Of a DNA stretch of 64,000 nucleotides, positions 27,047 through 34,591 are shown piece after piece (positions within the stretch are counted from its first letter, which is position 1; every line of letters begins with the position of its first letter). Both the position numbers and the translations under genes were made by a program. The stretch covers positions 1-64,000 of the forward strand of contig JBATVL010000076.1 of assembly GCA_049671745.1 (NCBI GenBank), read 5' to 3'. The notes under the pieces were generated by a model, which searched no databases, was not told where the DNA came from, and saw only the letters and a program-made list of their open reading frames with translations. This stretch comes from SNAP01 sp049671745. GTDB lineage: Bacteria; Bacteroidota; Bacteroidia; Bacteroidales; Marinifilaceae.

Positions 27047-27140
27047 TCATTGCACACTCATTGCACACTGGACATATTTAATACTAATTGAGTACAAATT
27101 ATATACAAAATAAAGTCGTACCAAAGTTGTACTAAACTCT

Positions 27141-27258
27141 TATCAAAGTCGCTCACGCTGCAATTATTCTATATTAATCGCGTATTCATTGTATATTCAT
27201 CAATATACAATGAATATACGATGAGTGCATAATGAATGCACAATGAGCGACTTTGATA
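27141..27258. repeat. Long nested hairpin forming the core of element A
   Basis: The outer arms TATCAAAGTCGCTCA (27141-27155) and its complement (27244-27258) match over all 15 positions. Inside, CGTATTCATTGTATATT (27181-27197) pairs with 27202-27220 apart from a 2-base bulge, leaving a 4-base loop. Both pairs share the same centre, about 27199.5. Confidence 0.85.
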
Positions 27259-27314
27259 GGTCTTTGATAGGTCTTTAATACGTATATGATAGAACTATAA
27301 ATGAAACTCTATTC

Positions 27315-27755
27315 TTATCTTTTCTTCTTGAAAAAGTCTTTCATTAGATTAGTGCATTCCTCTTCCATAATTCCTTTGTCTACTATTGTTTTAGGGTGAA
27401 GAATCTGTTCGGTAATTCGAGAGAAACCTCTATGCTCGTCTGATGCAGCATAAACAATACGTGATATTTGCGACCATGCAAGGGCTCCAGCGCACATTAT
27501 ACATGGCTCTAGAGTTACATATAAAGTGCAATCTTTAAGATATTTGCCTCCTAAATATTCAGCTGCAGAGGTTATTGCTTGCATCTCGGCATGTGCAGTT
27601 ATATCGTTTAGACGCTCTGTTAAATTATGACCTTTCGCTATAACTCTATCCTGACATACAATTATTGCTCCTACTGGTATTTCTCCATCTTCAAGTCCAA
27701 TAATAGCTTCTTGATAAGCCTTTTGCATATATAATTTATCCTTTATCTCGTTCAT
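27315..27755 (-). CDS. tadA: tRNA-specific adenosine deaminase
   Basis: Converts the wobble adenosine of tRNA-Arg(ACG) to inosine; essential in most bacteria. From the ATG at 27755 it has 146 residues; AAAGGAAAG just upstream is a rare visible ribosome binding site and decides this start over the longer frame beginning at 27821. Zinc and catalytic residues are in HAEMQAI and LEPCIMCAGA. The C-terminus ends in a basic tail (KDFFKKKR). Paralogous guanine deaminases are excluded by the tRNA-deaminase wording around HAEM. Confidence 0.93.
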   Translation of the reverse strand: MNEIKDKLYMQKAYQEAIIGLEDGEIPVGAIIVCQDRVIAKGHNLTERLNDITAHAEMQAITSAAEYLGGKYLKDCTLYVTLEPCIMCAGALAWSQISRIVYAASDEHRGFSRITEQILHPKTIVDKGIMEEECTNLMKDFFKKKR

Positions 27756-27932
27756 CTTTCCTTTTATTTTTTTATAAAAGTACTTAGATTTATAGAGAAT
27801 ACTAAATGGGAGTATTATCATTTACTTAAAGTTAAAGTAATGTTATTAAGCAAATACAGTTATTTTTTATAATAAAAAAAATATAAATTAGTAGTTCCAC
27901 AAATGAAGACTAACTAATAACAAATAGACAAT

Positions 27933-29243
27933 ATGATTAAAAGCTTTAAAAGAATTGCAGAAGATTTACTATATTTTCTTAAACATCCAACAGAGAAGGC
28001 ATATACTGACCAATCTATCAAAGAAAAAACAAAGAAATTTCTAACAATATTATTGATAGATATAGTAGTAGTAGGAGTATTAATGGTTTTGGTAAGTTTA
28101 TTAGAGGAATTGGGATTTATTAATTCTCAAGAACATAAACTTATGGAGTTATTGAGAGATTCACCTATGTGGGTGTTCCTTCTTCAAGTGATATTAATTG
28201 CACCCTTATTTGAAGAGTTAATCTTTAGAGGATATTTGAGATATAAAAATAATTATTTATTGAGATTTTTAATCTTTTTGGTTGGCATAACAGGAGAAAA
28301 CAATAGATTGAAAGTAGAAGATTTTGTAAAAAAAGGATGGCATAAACATTATAAAATAATACTTTATTTCTCTGCATTACTATTTGCTTCTGTACATATA
28401 TTCAACTTTGAAAATTTCTCAGAGATGATCTTATTTATACCGATTTTGATTGCTCCACAATTTGTTATGGGATTATTACTTGCATATTTAAGAACACGTC
28501 ATACTGTGAAACTAGGGATATTATTACATTTCACTCACAACTCTATAGCAATTGCTATTACTTTGTTAACAATAGCCGGTAGTGTCGAAAAAATAAATGT
28601 AGATACAAAAAACTATTCTCTTGAACTTTCAGAGATTAATCTAAAAGGATCTAATACAAATATTGACTACATGGGCGATTCTATCGTTTATGAAAATGTT
28701 AAGATGAAGACTGTATTTGAGTATCTTTTAGATAAAAATAATAAATTAATAAAAACAAATGATGCAAGTTTACTCGCTAATAGGATTGATTTAAAGTATG
28801 TTAATAAGATAGGAAATTCTTCTAATAATAAAGAGAATATACTTAATGAACTTAAGAAGCAGTACAATTTTAAAATAGAAAAAGAGAAAATTTTGAAGAC
28901 AGTATGGAATATGGAAATTGCAGACTCTTCTCTTCTTATGACTCATATTTGCAAGACAGATAGTAAGTCTACTTCTAATAATAAACTAGGTTGTGTTGTA
29001 CTCAACAATTCAAAATTAGATAAATTAGTTTACCATCTTAACAATAAGTATAGCAGAATAATACTTAATAAAACTGAGCTTACTGAGAAGTATGATATTG
29101 AATTATTCTTAAACTCTTTTGACGATATTAAAACAAAACTTAGAGATGAATTTGGACTTGCTTTAAATAAGGAAGAAAAAGAACTAGAATTTATAAATAT
29201 CATTGTTTTAGAGAAAAAAGAGAAGGACAAAACAACTAAATAA
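27933..29243 (+). CDS. CPBP intramembrane protease fused to a DUF3738-like domain
   Basis: A 436-residue protein with two parts. Residues 1 to about 215 carry several membrane helices and the CPBP (Abi, Rce1-like) glutamic protease motifs: FEELIFRGYLRYK with EExxxR near residue 95, HIFNF near 150 and HFTHN near 195. The C-terminal 220 residues are soluble and end with SRIILNKTELTEKYDIELF and LRDEFGLALNKEEKELE. These match the wording of DUF3738 (TIGR03435), which I know mainly as the C-terminal part of BlaR1-like M56 peptidases. Fusion of this domain to a CPBP protease is unusual. Substrate unknown; the soluble domain could sense or present something. Confidence 0.8.
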   Translation: MIKSFKRIAEDLLYFLKHPTEKAYTDQSIKEKTKKFLTILLIDIVVVGVLMVLVSLLEELGFINSQEHKLMELLRDSPMWVFLLQVILIAPLFEELIFRGYLRYKNNYLLRFLIFLVGITGENNRLKVEDFVKKGWHKHYKIILYFSALLFASVHIFNFENFSEMILFIPILIAPQFVMGLLLAYLRTRHTVKLGILLHFTHNSIAIAITLLTIAGSVEKINVDTKNYSLELSEINLKGSNTNIDYMGDSIVYENVKMKTVFEYLLDKNNKLIKTNDASLLANRIDLKYVNKIGNSSNNKENILNELKKQYNFKIEKEKILKTVWNMEIADSSLLMTHICKTDSKSTSNNKLGCVVLNNSKLDKLVYHLNNKYSRIILNKTELTEKYDIELFLNSFDDIKTKLRDEFGLALNKEEKELEFINIIVLEKKEKDKTTK

Positions 29244-29257
29244 TATGATTTAAGAAA

Positions 29258-29303
29258 AGAATGGGAAAGAGAAGTTAAAACTAATCTTTCCCATTTTATT
29301 TAA
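29258..29303 (+). terminator. Intrinsic terminator after the CPBP fusion gene
   Basis: AATGGGAAAGA (29260-29270) and TCTTTCCCATT (29285-29295) are perfect arms with a 14-base loop, followed by TTATTT. It also faces the convergent gene at 29328. Confidence 0.8.
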
Positions 29304-29327
29304 AAATATCTCCTATTAGACATGTTA

Positions 29328-30044
29328 TTATTTTTTACATATAATCTTATTAATATCACAATCTACTTGTAATACAAGACCAATAGTAAAGGCTGAAAAA
29401 CTCAATTTAGGCATATTTCCAGAATATTGATAAGTATTATTAAACCATGAATTACGTATCAAATCTATATTATATGCTCCTCTTAAACCAGTAGTTAGAT
29501 TGCAAGATTTATAATTAAATGTTCTTGATATGTGCAATCCTAGATTTAAAATTAATACTCCTCTTGACTGAAAAACCTCCTCTAATGCATTACCAGAAAG
29601 GCTTGAACATTCCGTTTTCGAAACAGCCATTATATTATTATTAACAACCATAATCCCAGCATATGGTTCAACATTCCACATACTTAAGTTTGTTAAATCA
29701 TAACTACACTCTATTCCTGCAAGAAAGATGTTTAATTTGGTATAAGAATTTGAGAAGAATATTAAATTATGATTATATGCAAGATATAATTTATGTGTAA
29801 GTGGTTTCCCTTTTTGTCTATAATATATACCAAAAGAACCTAAGTTCACTACATCCTTAAGAGTATAAAAGTTATTTGAAGACAAATGATTATTAAGACT
29901 ATTATTAGAAAGAAAAACATAATCTGATGCAGCGTATAATCCACATAAAATTACTTTGTCTGGCTCTTCTTTACTAATGTTTTTTTCCTGAGCATTAAGA
30001 ACTGTACATATAAATAGGAACGAAATAATAAGAATTTTTTTCAT
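29328..30044 (-). CDS. Putative outer-membrane beta-barrel protein, left paralog
   Basis: A 238-residue secreted protein of unknown function, read from the ATG at 30044 (MKKILIISFLFICTVLNAQ, cleavage after NAQ). The mature part consists of alternating beta-strand-like segments ending with an aromatic or valine residue, as in small outer-membrane barrels. It is a paralog of the gene ending at 32039: both share a surface block (Y/G)AASDYVFLSNNSLNNHL-like, then the region around ILNLGLHISRTF. It is divergent from the MATE gene, and the MarR operator lies between them. A role in the outer-membrane side of the efflux response is only inference. Confidence 0.65.
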   Translation of the reverse strand: MKKILIISFLFICTVLNAQEKNISKEEPDKVILCGLYAASDYVFLSNNSLNNHLSSNNFYTLKDVVNLGSFGIYYRQKGKPLTHKLYLAYNHNLIFFSNSYTKLNIFLAGIECSYDLTNLSMWNVEPYAGIMVVNNNIMAVSKTECSSLSGNALEEVFQSRGVLILNLGLHISRTFNYKSCNLTTGLRGAYNIDLIRNSWFNNTYQYSGNMPKLSFSAFTIGLVLQVDCDINKIICKK

Positions 30045-30133
30045 ACATGAATTAGCATTTAGGGGTATATAATTCTTATACATAAAGATTTAAAGTATCG
30101 TTACAGAATTTCTTATAAAAAAAAGAAAAAGAA

Positions 30134-30172
30134 TAGTTGCATATGCAACTAATAAAAGTTTCCTTTGCAACT
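30134..30172. promoter_or_regulatory. Tandem MarR-type operators overlapping the MATE promoter
   Basis: TAGTTGCATATGCAACTA (30134-30151) is a perfect 18-bp palindrome of the MarR-box type. A second copy, AGTTTCCTTTGCAACT (30157-30172), matches its core at 13 of 16 positions with centre 22 bp away. A promoter is readable here: TTG at 30137-30139 and TTCCTTTG at 30160-30167 with a 20-base spacer, so each site covers one promoter element. Confidence 0.7.
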
Positions 30173-30192
30173 AAATTAATAAAGGGAATAAT

Positions 30193-31581
30193 ATGAAACA
30201 GAATTTAGCTGAGGGTAATTTGATGAAGTTGATTTTGCAGTTTTCTATACCTGCAATTGTGGGACAGCTTGTCTTCGCTCTATATAATATTGTGGATAGA
30301 ATGTTTATTGGTCAGACTCTTGGTACTATGGCAATATCTTCTATAAGTGTCACTCTTCCTCTATTTACTATTATGATAGCTTTTGGTATGTTAGTAGGCA
30401 TAGGGGCTGCAAGTAGAGTATCAATTGCTTTGGGACAAGGTAATAAAGATAGAGCAGAGAAAATTCTTGGGAATGCTATGTTTCTTTATCTTATTATTAA
30501 TGCAATAATAATGTTCTTTGGATATATGTTTATGGAAGATATTCTAATATATATGGGAGCCACTGACGCAATGTTAGAAATGGCAACTTCCTATATGAAC
30601 ATTATCTATTTCATGGTTATTTTCAACATGATGGGCATGGGCCTTAATTCAATCATTCGTGCTGAGGGAGCTCCTAAAATAGCAATGTATGTTATGCTTT
30701 CCGGAGCAATACTAAATATAATTCTTGATTATTTCTTTGTAATAGTTTTTAATTGGGGGGTAGAGGGAGCAGCTGTTGCAACTAAGATTTCTGCTTTCGT
30801 ATCCGCATGTCTTACTCTATATCATTTCACTAAGAGAAAAAACAGAGTTCTTACTTTACGATGGATAAATTTAAAACCTGATTGGGAAATAATTAAAAGT
30901 ATTTTGAGCATTGGATTTGCAGGCTTCTTTTTACAATTAAGTATTAGTTTAACTGTTGCATTCTCAAATACACAATTAAAAGAATATGGTGGAGAGATGG
31001 CCATTGGTGCTATGGGAGTTATATCGGCTGTTTATATGGCTGTTATGATGATTAATATAGGTTTAGGACAAGGTGTTCAACCTTTAATTGGCTTTAATCA
31101 TGGACATAAATCTTACGATAGAGTTAGGGGACTTCTTAAACGTGCATTAATCCTGGGTACTAGTATTTCTATGCTTGTATTTATTCCTATGATAATATTC
31201 CCAGAACATATAATTGGGCTATTTACCAATGGAGATAAAGCTTTTATTGAGATGTGTACACGAGGTATGTATTTCTATATGATGGGACTTCCTTTTGTTG
31301 GTTTCTGCGTTATTGGCTCTGGTTATTATCAAGCTGTAGGAAAACCAAAACAATCAGGAATATTGTTCTTATTAAAATATTTAGTTTTCTTTATGGGAGC
31401 TTTATTAATTCTTCCACATTACATGCAACTTGATGGCGTATTTTTCTCTTGTTCAGTATCTGATTTCATGCTGTTTATTTGCGTGCTTATTTTCTTGACA
31501 AAAGAGATTAAAGAACTAAGAGCTGCCGAAGCATATGAAGCTAATTTAAAGATGAACCCTCTACCATTGAGTGCAAAATAG
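30193..31581 (+). CDS. MATE family multidrug efflux transporter
   Basis: A 462-residue inner-membrane antiporter with 12 predicted helices in two related halves (start MKQNLAEGNLMKLILQF; second half near residue 235 with SIGFAGFFLQLSISL). Such transporters export cationic drugs using sodium or proton gradients. The family signature around PAIVGQLVFALYNIVDRMFI is well kept. It is followed after 6 bases by a marR gene, and preceded by MarR-type palindromes, so it is probably derepressed by a compound that binds the regulator. Confidence 0.92.
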   Translation: MKQNLAEGNLMKLILQFSIPAIVGQLVFALYNIVDRMFIGQTLGTMAISSISVTLPLFTIMIAFGMLVGIGAASRVSIALGQGNKDRAEKILGNAMFLYLIINAIIMFFGYMFMEDILIYMGATDAMLEMATSYMNIIYFMVIFNMMGMGLNSIIRAEGAPKIAMYVMLSGAILNIILDYFFVIVFNWGVEGAAVATKISAFVSACLTLYHFTKRKNRVLTLRWINLKPDWEIIKSILSIGFAGFFLQLSISLTVAFSNTQLKEYGGEMAIGAMGVISAVYMAVMMINIGLGQGVQPLIGFNHGHKSYDRVRGLLKRALILGTSISMLVFIPMIIFPEHIIGLFTNGDKAFIEMCTRGMYFYMMGLPFVGFCVIGSGYYQAVGKPKQSGILFLLKYLVFFMGALLILPHYMQLDGVFFSCSVSDFMLFICVLIFLTKEIKELRAAEAYEANLKMNPLPLSAK

Positions 31582-31587
31582 AATAAA

Positions 31588-32028
31588 ATGAAAGACTGTG
31601 ATACACCTAAACACGGAAGATTAATTTCTTCCGTTACGCGATTAATGAAACTGTATATTTCTAGAACTCTTGCCGAGAAGGGGATACCTATACGTGATGT
31701 ACATCTATTCATTTTATTAGATATTCTTCACTTTCAAGGTACTTCGTTTAAAGAATCTTGTTTTAGACAAGCATGCGATAAAACTACACTTACTAAGTCG
31801 GTAAAGAAACTTGTGGAACTTGGTTATGTTGATGTACGTGAGGATGAAAAGGATAAAAGAATTTCTAGGCTATATACAACAGAAATGGCTCATAATATCT
31901 TAATGCCATGCAAAGATGTTATGGTAGGGATGCGTGAGCATCTTTATAAAGATATGAGTGAACAAGAAGTTGATACTCTTAACTCTCTTATGGGTAAAGT
32001 TCACTCTAATCTTCTTGATATTTTGTAA
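31588..32028 (+). CDS. MarR family transcriptional regulator
   Basis: A 146-residue winged-helix regulator. The recognition region is seen in FRQACDKTTLTKSVKKLVELG (quoted here only in part as CDKTTLTKSVKKLVELGY), and the wing is EDEKDKRISRLYTTE near residue 90, with the DxR signature. It is cotranscribed with the MATE gene and most likely binds the palindromes at 30134-30172, controlling its own operon and perhaps the divergent outer-membrane gene. Confidence 0.9.
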   Translation: MKDCDTPKHGRLISSVTRLMKLYISRTLAEKGIPIRDVHLFILLDILHFQGTSFKESCFRQACDKTTLTKSVKKLVELGYVDVREDEKDKRISRLYTTEMAHNILMPCKDVMVGMREHLYKDMSEQEVDTLNSLMGKVHSNLLDIL

Positions 32029-32038
32029 TTGTAAGATA

Positions 32039-32749
32039 TTAAAGATTAGGAGAGATACCAAATATACGATTTAGATTAAATTCTACACGAACATCAAGTC
32101 CTACAGCAAAACCTGTTAAGTCTAACATAGGTAATTTATTTGTTTCTGTATTTTTATCTCCAAACCAAGTATCAGATAAAACATCTATCATATATTTACC
32201 ATTTACACCTACACGAATATCATAAATAGATACAGCAAAAGTTCTAGAGAATTGAACTCCCATATTCACAATAAAAGAGTCATTAATTAATAAACTCTCA
32301 GCAAAATCTTCACCTGAATGTGTGGATGTCTCTGTACGTGAAAGGGCTCTTAATTTATACTTACTCTTAACCAAACCAACTAGTGGGGATATATTCCATT
32401 TTGAGTCTCTAAAAATATCATAAAACATATCTACACCTCCACCTATGGTTGTGAATTCAGAATCGTTAATACCTGAGAACATAGAAGATTCGCTATATTT
32501 TAGATAAACATTAAAAGAGAGTTGACTATTGCTCTTCCTAATAGTATACCCAAGAAAACTATCAAATTGACTTGTTAAACATGTGCGGAAATTATTTGCA
32601 TCAAGATAATCATTTAGTTTCGAGTTCTTCAAAAAAGCAATGTCAGAACCTAAATATGCACCAAATTTAATACCAGATTTAGGTATGGTTTCCTGAGCAA
32701 AAGATGATAACTGCAAAAACAAGACAAATAAGAATAGGGTATATCGCAT
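32039..32749 (-). CDS. Putative outer-membrane beta-barrel protein, right paralog
   Basis: A 236-residue secreted protein with signal peptide MRYTLFLFVLFLQLSSFAQ. It is similar along its whole length to the left paralog (start 30044): GIKFGAYLGSDIAFLKNSKL against the left copy's GLYAASDYVFLSNNSL, and VNMGVQFSRTF against LNLGLHISRTF. The C-terminal LDVRVEFNLNRIFG fits a final barrel strand. It converges on marR with an 11-base gap. An inverted pair TTATATGT/ACATATAA at 32795-32817 lies upstream of its start. Function unknown. Confidence 0.65.
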   Translation of the reverse strand: MRYTLFLFVLFLQLSSFAQETIPKSGIKFGAYLGSDIAFLKNSKLNDYLDANNFRTCLTSQFDSFLGYTIRKSNSQLSFNVYLKYSESSMFSGINDSEFTTIGGGVDMFYDIFRDSKWNISPLVGLVKSKYKLRALSRTETSTHSGEDFAESLLINDSFIVNMGVQFSRTFAVSIYDIRVGVNGKYMIDVLSDTWFGDKNTETNKLPMLDLTGFAVGLDVRVEFNLNRIFGISPNL

Positions 32750-32862
32750 AATAAACAGGTTTTTAGGGCATTAGTTAAAACTCTTATATCAGTATTATAT
32801 GTATAATTAACATATAAAGTTACGAGCTAAAGCATAAAACAAGAAGAAATACATATTCTCGT

Positions 32863-32892
32863 TTTGTTGGAAAGATTTTTTAGATAACTTTG
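32863..32892 (+). promoter_or_regulatory. Candidate promoter of pgk
   Basis: TTTG at 32863-32866 and TAACTTTG at 32885-32892 with an 18-base spacer match the Bacteroidetes -33/-7 pattern well. The box ends 33 bases before the pgk start. Confidence 0.6.
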
Positions 32893-32925
32893 TTAATATT
32901 ACACACTAATAAAAAAATTACATTT

Positions 32926-34113
32926 ATGCAAACAATTGAGAACTACAATTTTGAAGGAAAAAAAGCGCTTATAAGAGTTGATTTTAATGTGCCATTAGAT
33001 GAGAATTTTAATATAACTGATGACACTAGAATAAGAGCTGCTTTACCTACAATTAAAAAGGTTTTAGACGCTAAAGGATCTGTTATTCTTATGTCTCACT
33101 TAGGTAGACCAAAAGGTGTAACTGATAAATATTCACTTAAACATATTGTAGCTCATCTTTCTAAATTAACTGGTAAAGAGGTTAAATTTGCTGATGATTG
33201 CGTTGGATATTCTGCTCAAAATTTATCTGATAATTTAAAAGCTGGTGAAATACTTTTACTTGAAAATCTACGTTTCTACGAAGAAGAGAAAAAAGGAAAA
33301 GAAGATTTTGCTAAGAGACTTGCTGATTTAGCTGATTGCTGGATTAATGATGCATTTGGTACTGCTCACAGAGCTCATGCTTCTACTGCTGTTATAGCTA
33401 AATTCTTCCCTAATGATAAAATGTTCGGTTACGTTATTAACGGAGAATTAGAGAGTGTTGATAAGCTTCTTAAAAACTCTGAGAAACCTGTTACTGCTAT
33501 CATGGGTGGAGCTAAGGTGTCTTCAAAAATTGATATTATTGAAAACCTTATGAGTAAAGTTGATAATTTAATCATTGGTGGTGGAATGACTTTCACTTTC
33601 GTTAAAGCTATGGGGGGAAATATTGGGTCTTCTCTTGTTGAAGATGATAAACTTGATGCTGCTCGTGATATTCTTAAGAAGGCGGAAGAAAAAGGAGTTA
33701 AACTTATTCTTTCTACAGATGCTATTATTGCTGATGCATTCTCTAATGATGCAAATACTAAAGAATGTAATGTTAACGAAATACCAGAAGGATGGATGGG
33801 ATTAGATTCAGGTCATGAGTCTACTGAAATCTTTTGTAAAGTTATTGAGAACTCAAAAACTATTCTTTGGAATGGTCCTGTTGGAGTATTCGAAATGAAG
33901 GCATTCGAGCAAGGTACTAAATCTATTGCTGAGGCAATAGTTAAGGCTACTGAAAAAGGAGCTTTCTCTCTAATTGGTGGTGGTGATTCTGTTGCTGCAA
34001 TTAATCAGTTTGGTTTTGCTGATAAGGTATCTTACGTTTCTACTGGTGGTGGTGCCTTACTTGAATATATTGAAGGTAAAGAACTTCCAGGTATTAAAGC
34101 TGTTAGAGAATAA
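32926..34113 (+). CDS. pgk: Phosphoglycerate kinase
   Basis: Glycolytic enzyme that makes ATP from 1,3-bisphosphoglycerate. It has 395 residues from the ATG at 32926; the 12 extra codons upstream to 32890 are not part of the family. Seen are RVDFNVPLDENF, LMSHLGRPKG, NLRFYEEEKKG, DAFGTAHRAHAS, the hinge near IMGGAKVSSKI and the nucleotide loop SLIGGGDSVAAI. Third positions are strongly T-rich with few C, typical of an expressed leading-strand gene here. It is a single-gene unit with promoter and terminator. Confidence 0.97.
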   Translation: MQTIENYNFEGKKALIRVDFNVPLDENFNITDDTRIRAALPTIKKVLDAKGSVILMSHLGRPKGVTDKYSLKHIVAHLSKLTGKEVKFADDCVGYSAQNLSDNLKAGEILLLENLRFYEEEKKGKEDFAKRLADLADCWINDAFGTAHRAHASTAVIAKFFPNDKMFGYVINGELESVDKLLKNSEKPVTAIMGGAKVSSKIDIIENLMSKVDNLIIGGGMTFTFVKAMGGNIGSSLVEDDKLDAARDILKKAEEKGVKLILSTDAIIADAFSNDANTKECNVNEIPEGWMGLDSGHESTEIFCKVIENSKTILWNGPVGVFEMKAFEQGTKSIAEAIVKATEKGAFSLIGGGDSVAAINQFGFADKVSYVSTGGGALLEYIEGKELPGIKAVRE

Positions 34114-34131
34114 TAAACAGATATATTTAAG

Positions 34132-34158
34132 GTCGCCTCATGGAGGCGACTTTTTTTT
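34132..34158 (+). terminator. Strong intrinsic terminator of pgk
   Basis: GTCGCCTC (34132-34139) and GAGGCGAC (34143-34150) pair over a 3-base loop, followed at once by eight Ts. Confidence 0.93.
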
Positions 34159-34244
34159 GGTTTATATCCAAAATAGAACAAACAAGTATTTTTGTTTATC
34201 TTTACACACCAATATATAAGTTCATTTAGAAAATACATTTTATT

Positions 34245-34583
34245 ATGAATCCTAAAGTATCTAAATACATAAATAATACAGCTATTATTCTTTTTGCTAT
34301 TGGAGGCATGTTGTTATATCAAGGAAATGAAAAAGGCACATGGGCTATTGGTTTTGCATTACTTATTCATGCTACATTACGATTCTTTAACCTTAAGGTT
34401 AGTGATCTAAAAAAACTTGTATTCATAGAGATTCTTAAACTTATAAACAGTTGTTTCTTAACTATTGTATCAGTTATACTTTTTTTCGATATAGAAACTG
34501 TTCCTTATATTTTTGCAGCTATAATTTTCGATACTCTTTTAAATATCCCTATAAAAGATACCAACAAAAATAAAAAGAATTAG
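34245..34583 (+). CDS. Small membrane protein encoded upstream of rprX
   Basis: A 112-residue hydrophobic protein with four predicted membrane helices (about 10-24, 30-48, 60-80, 85-103) and a lysine-rich C-terminus. No family recognised. It ends 8 bases before the histidine kinase gene, so it is probably cotranscribed with rprXY and might be an accessory membrane partner of the sensor; that is inference from position only. A near-consensus -7 box, TATCTTTA at 34197-34204, lies 40 bases upstream of the start. Confidence 0.65.
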   Translation: MNPKVSKYINNTAIILFAIGGMLLYQGNEKGTWAIGFALLIHATLRFFNLKVSDLKKLVFIEILKLINSCFLTIVSVILFFDIETVPYIFAAIIFDTLLNIPIKDTNKNKKN

Positions 34584-34591
34584 TAATAATT

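Larger units (their letters stand above)
26955..27297. repeat. Intergenic array of degenerate 11-bp units (element A)
   Basis: The sequence can be cut into contiguous 11-base units in one register from 26955 to 27020 and, after a 2-base slip, from 27023 to 27297. Neighbouring units resemble each other. GCA recurs at 26984, 26995, 27006, 27017, then 27030, 27041, 27052, 27063. AAAG/AAAC words follow at 27112, 27123, 27134, 27145. ATGA-type units run from 27210 to 27253, and TGATAGGTCTT is repeated exactly at 27254 and 27265. CTTT words at 27251, 27262 and 27273 mirror the AAA words around a centre at 27199.5. This array fills most of the 490-base gap between aroA and tadA. No coding potential. 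Confidence 0.8.

Noticed and set aside
26955..27297. Element A as a CRISPR array
   Set aside because: Units are 11 bp, contiguous and degenerate, with no unique spacers and no cas genes in the window.
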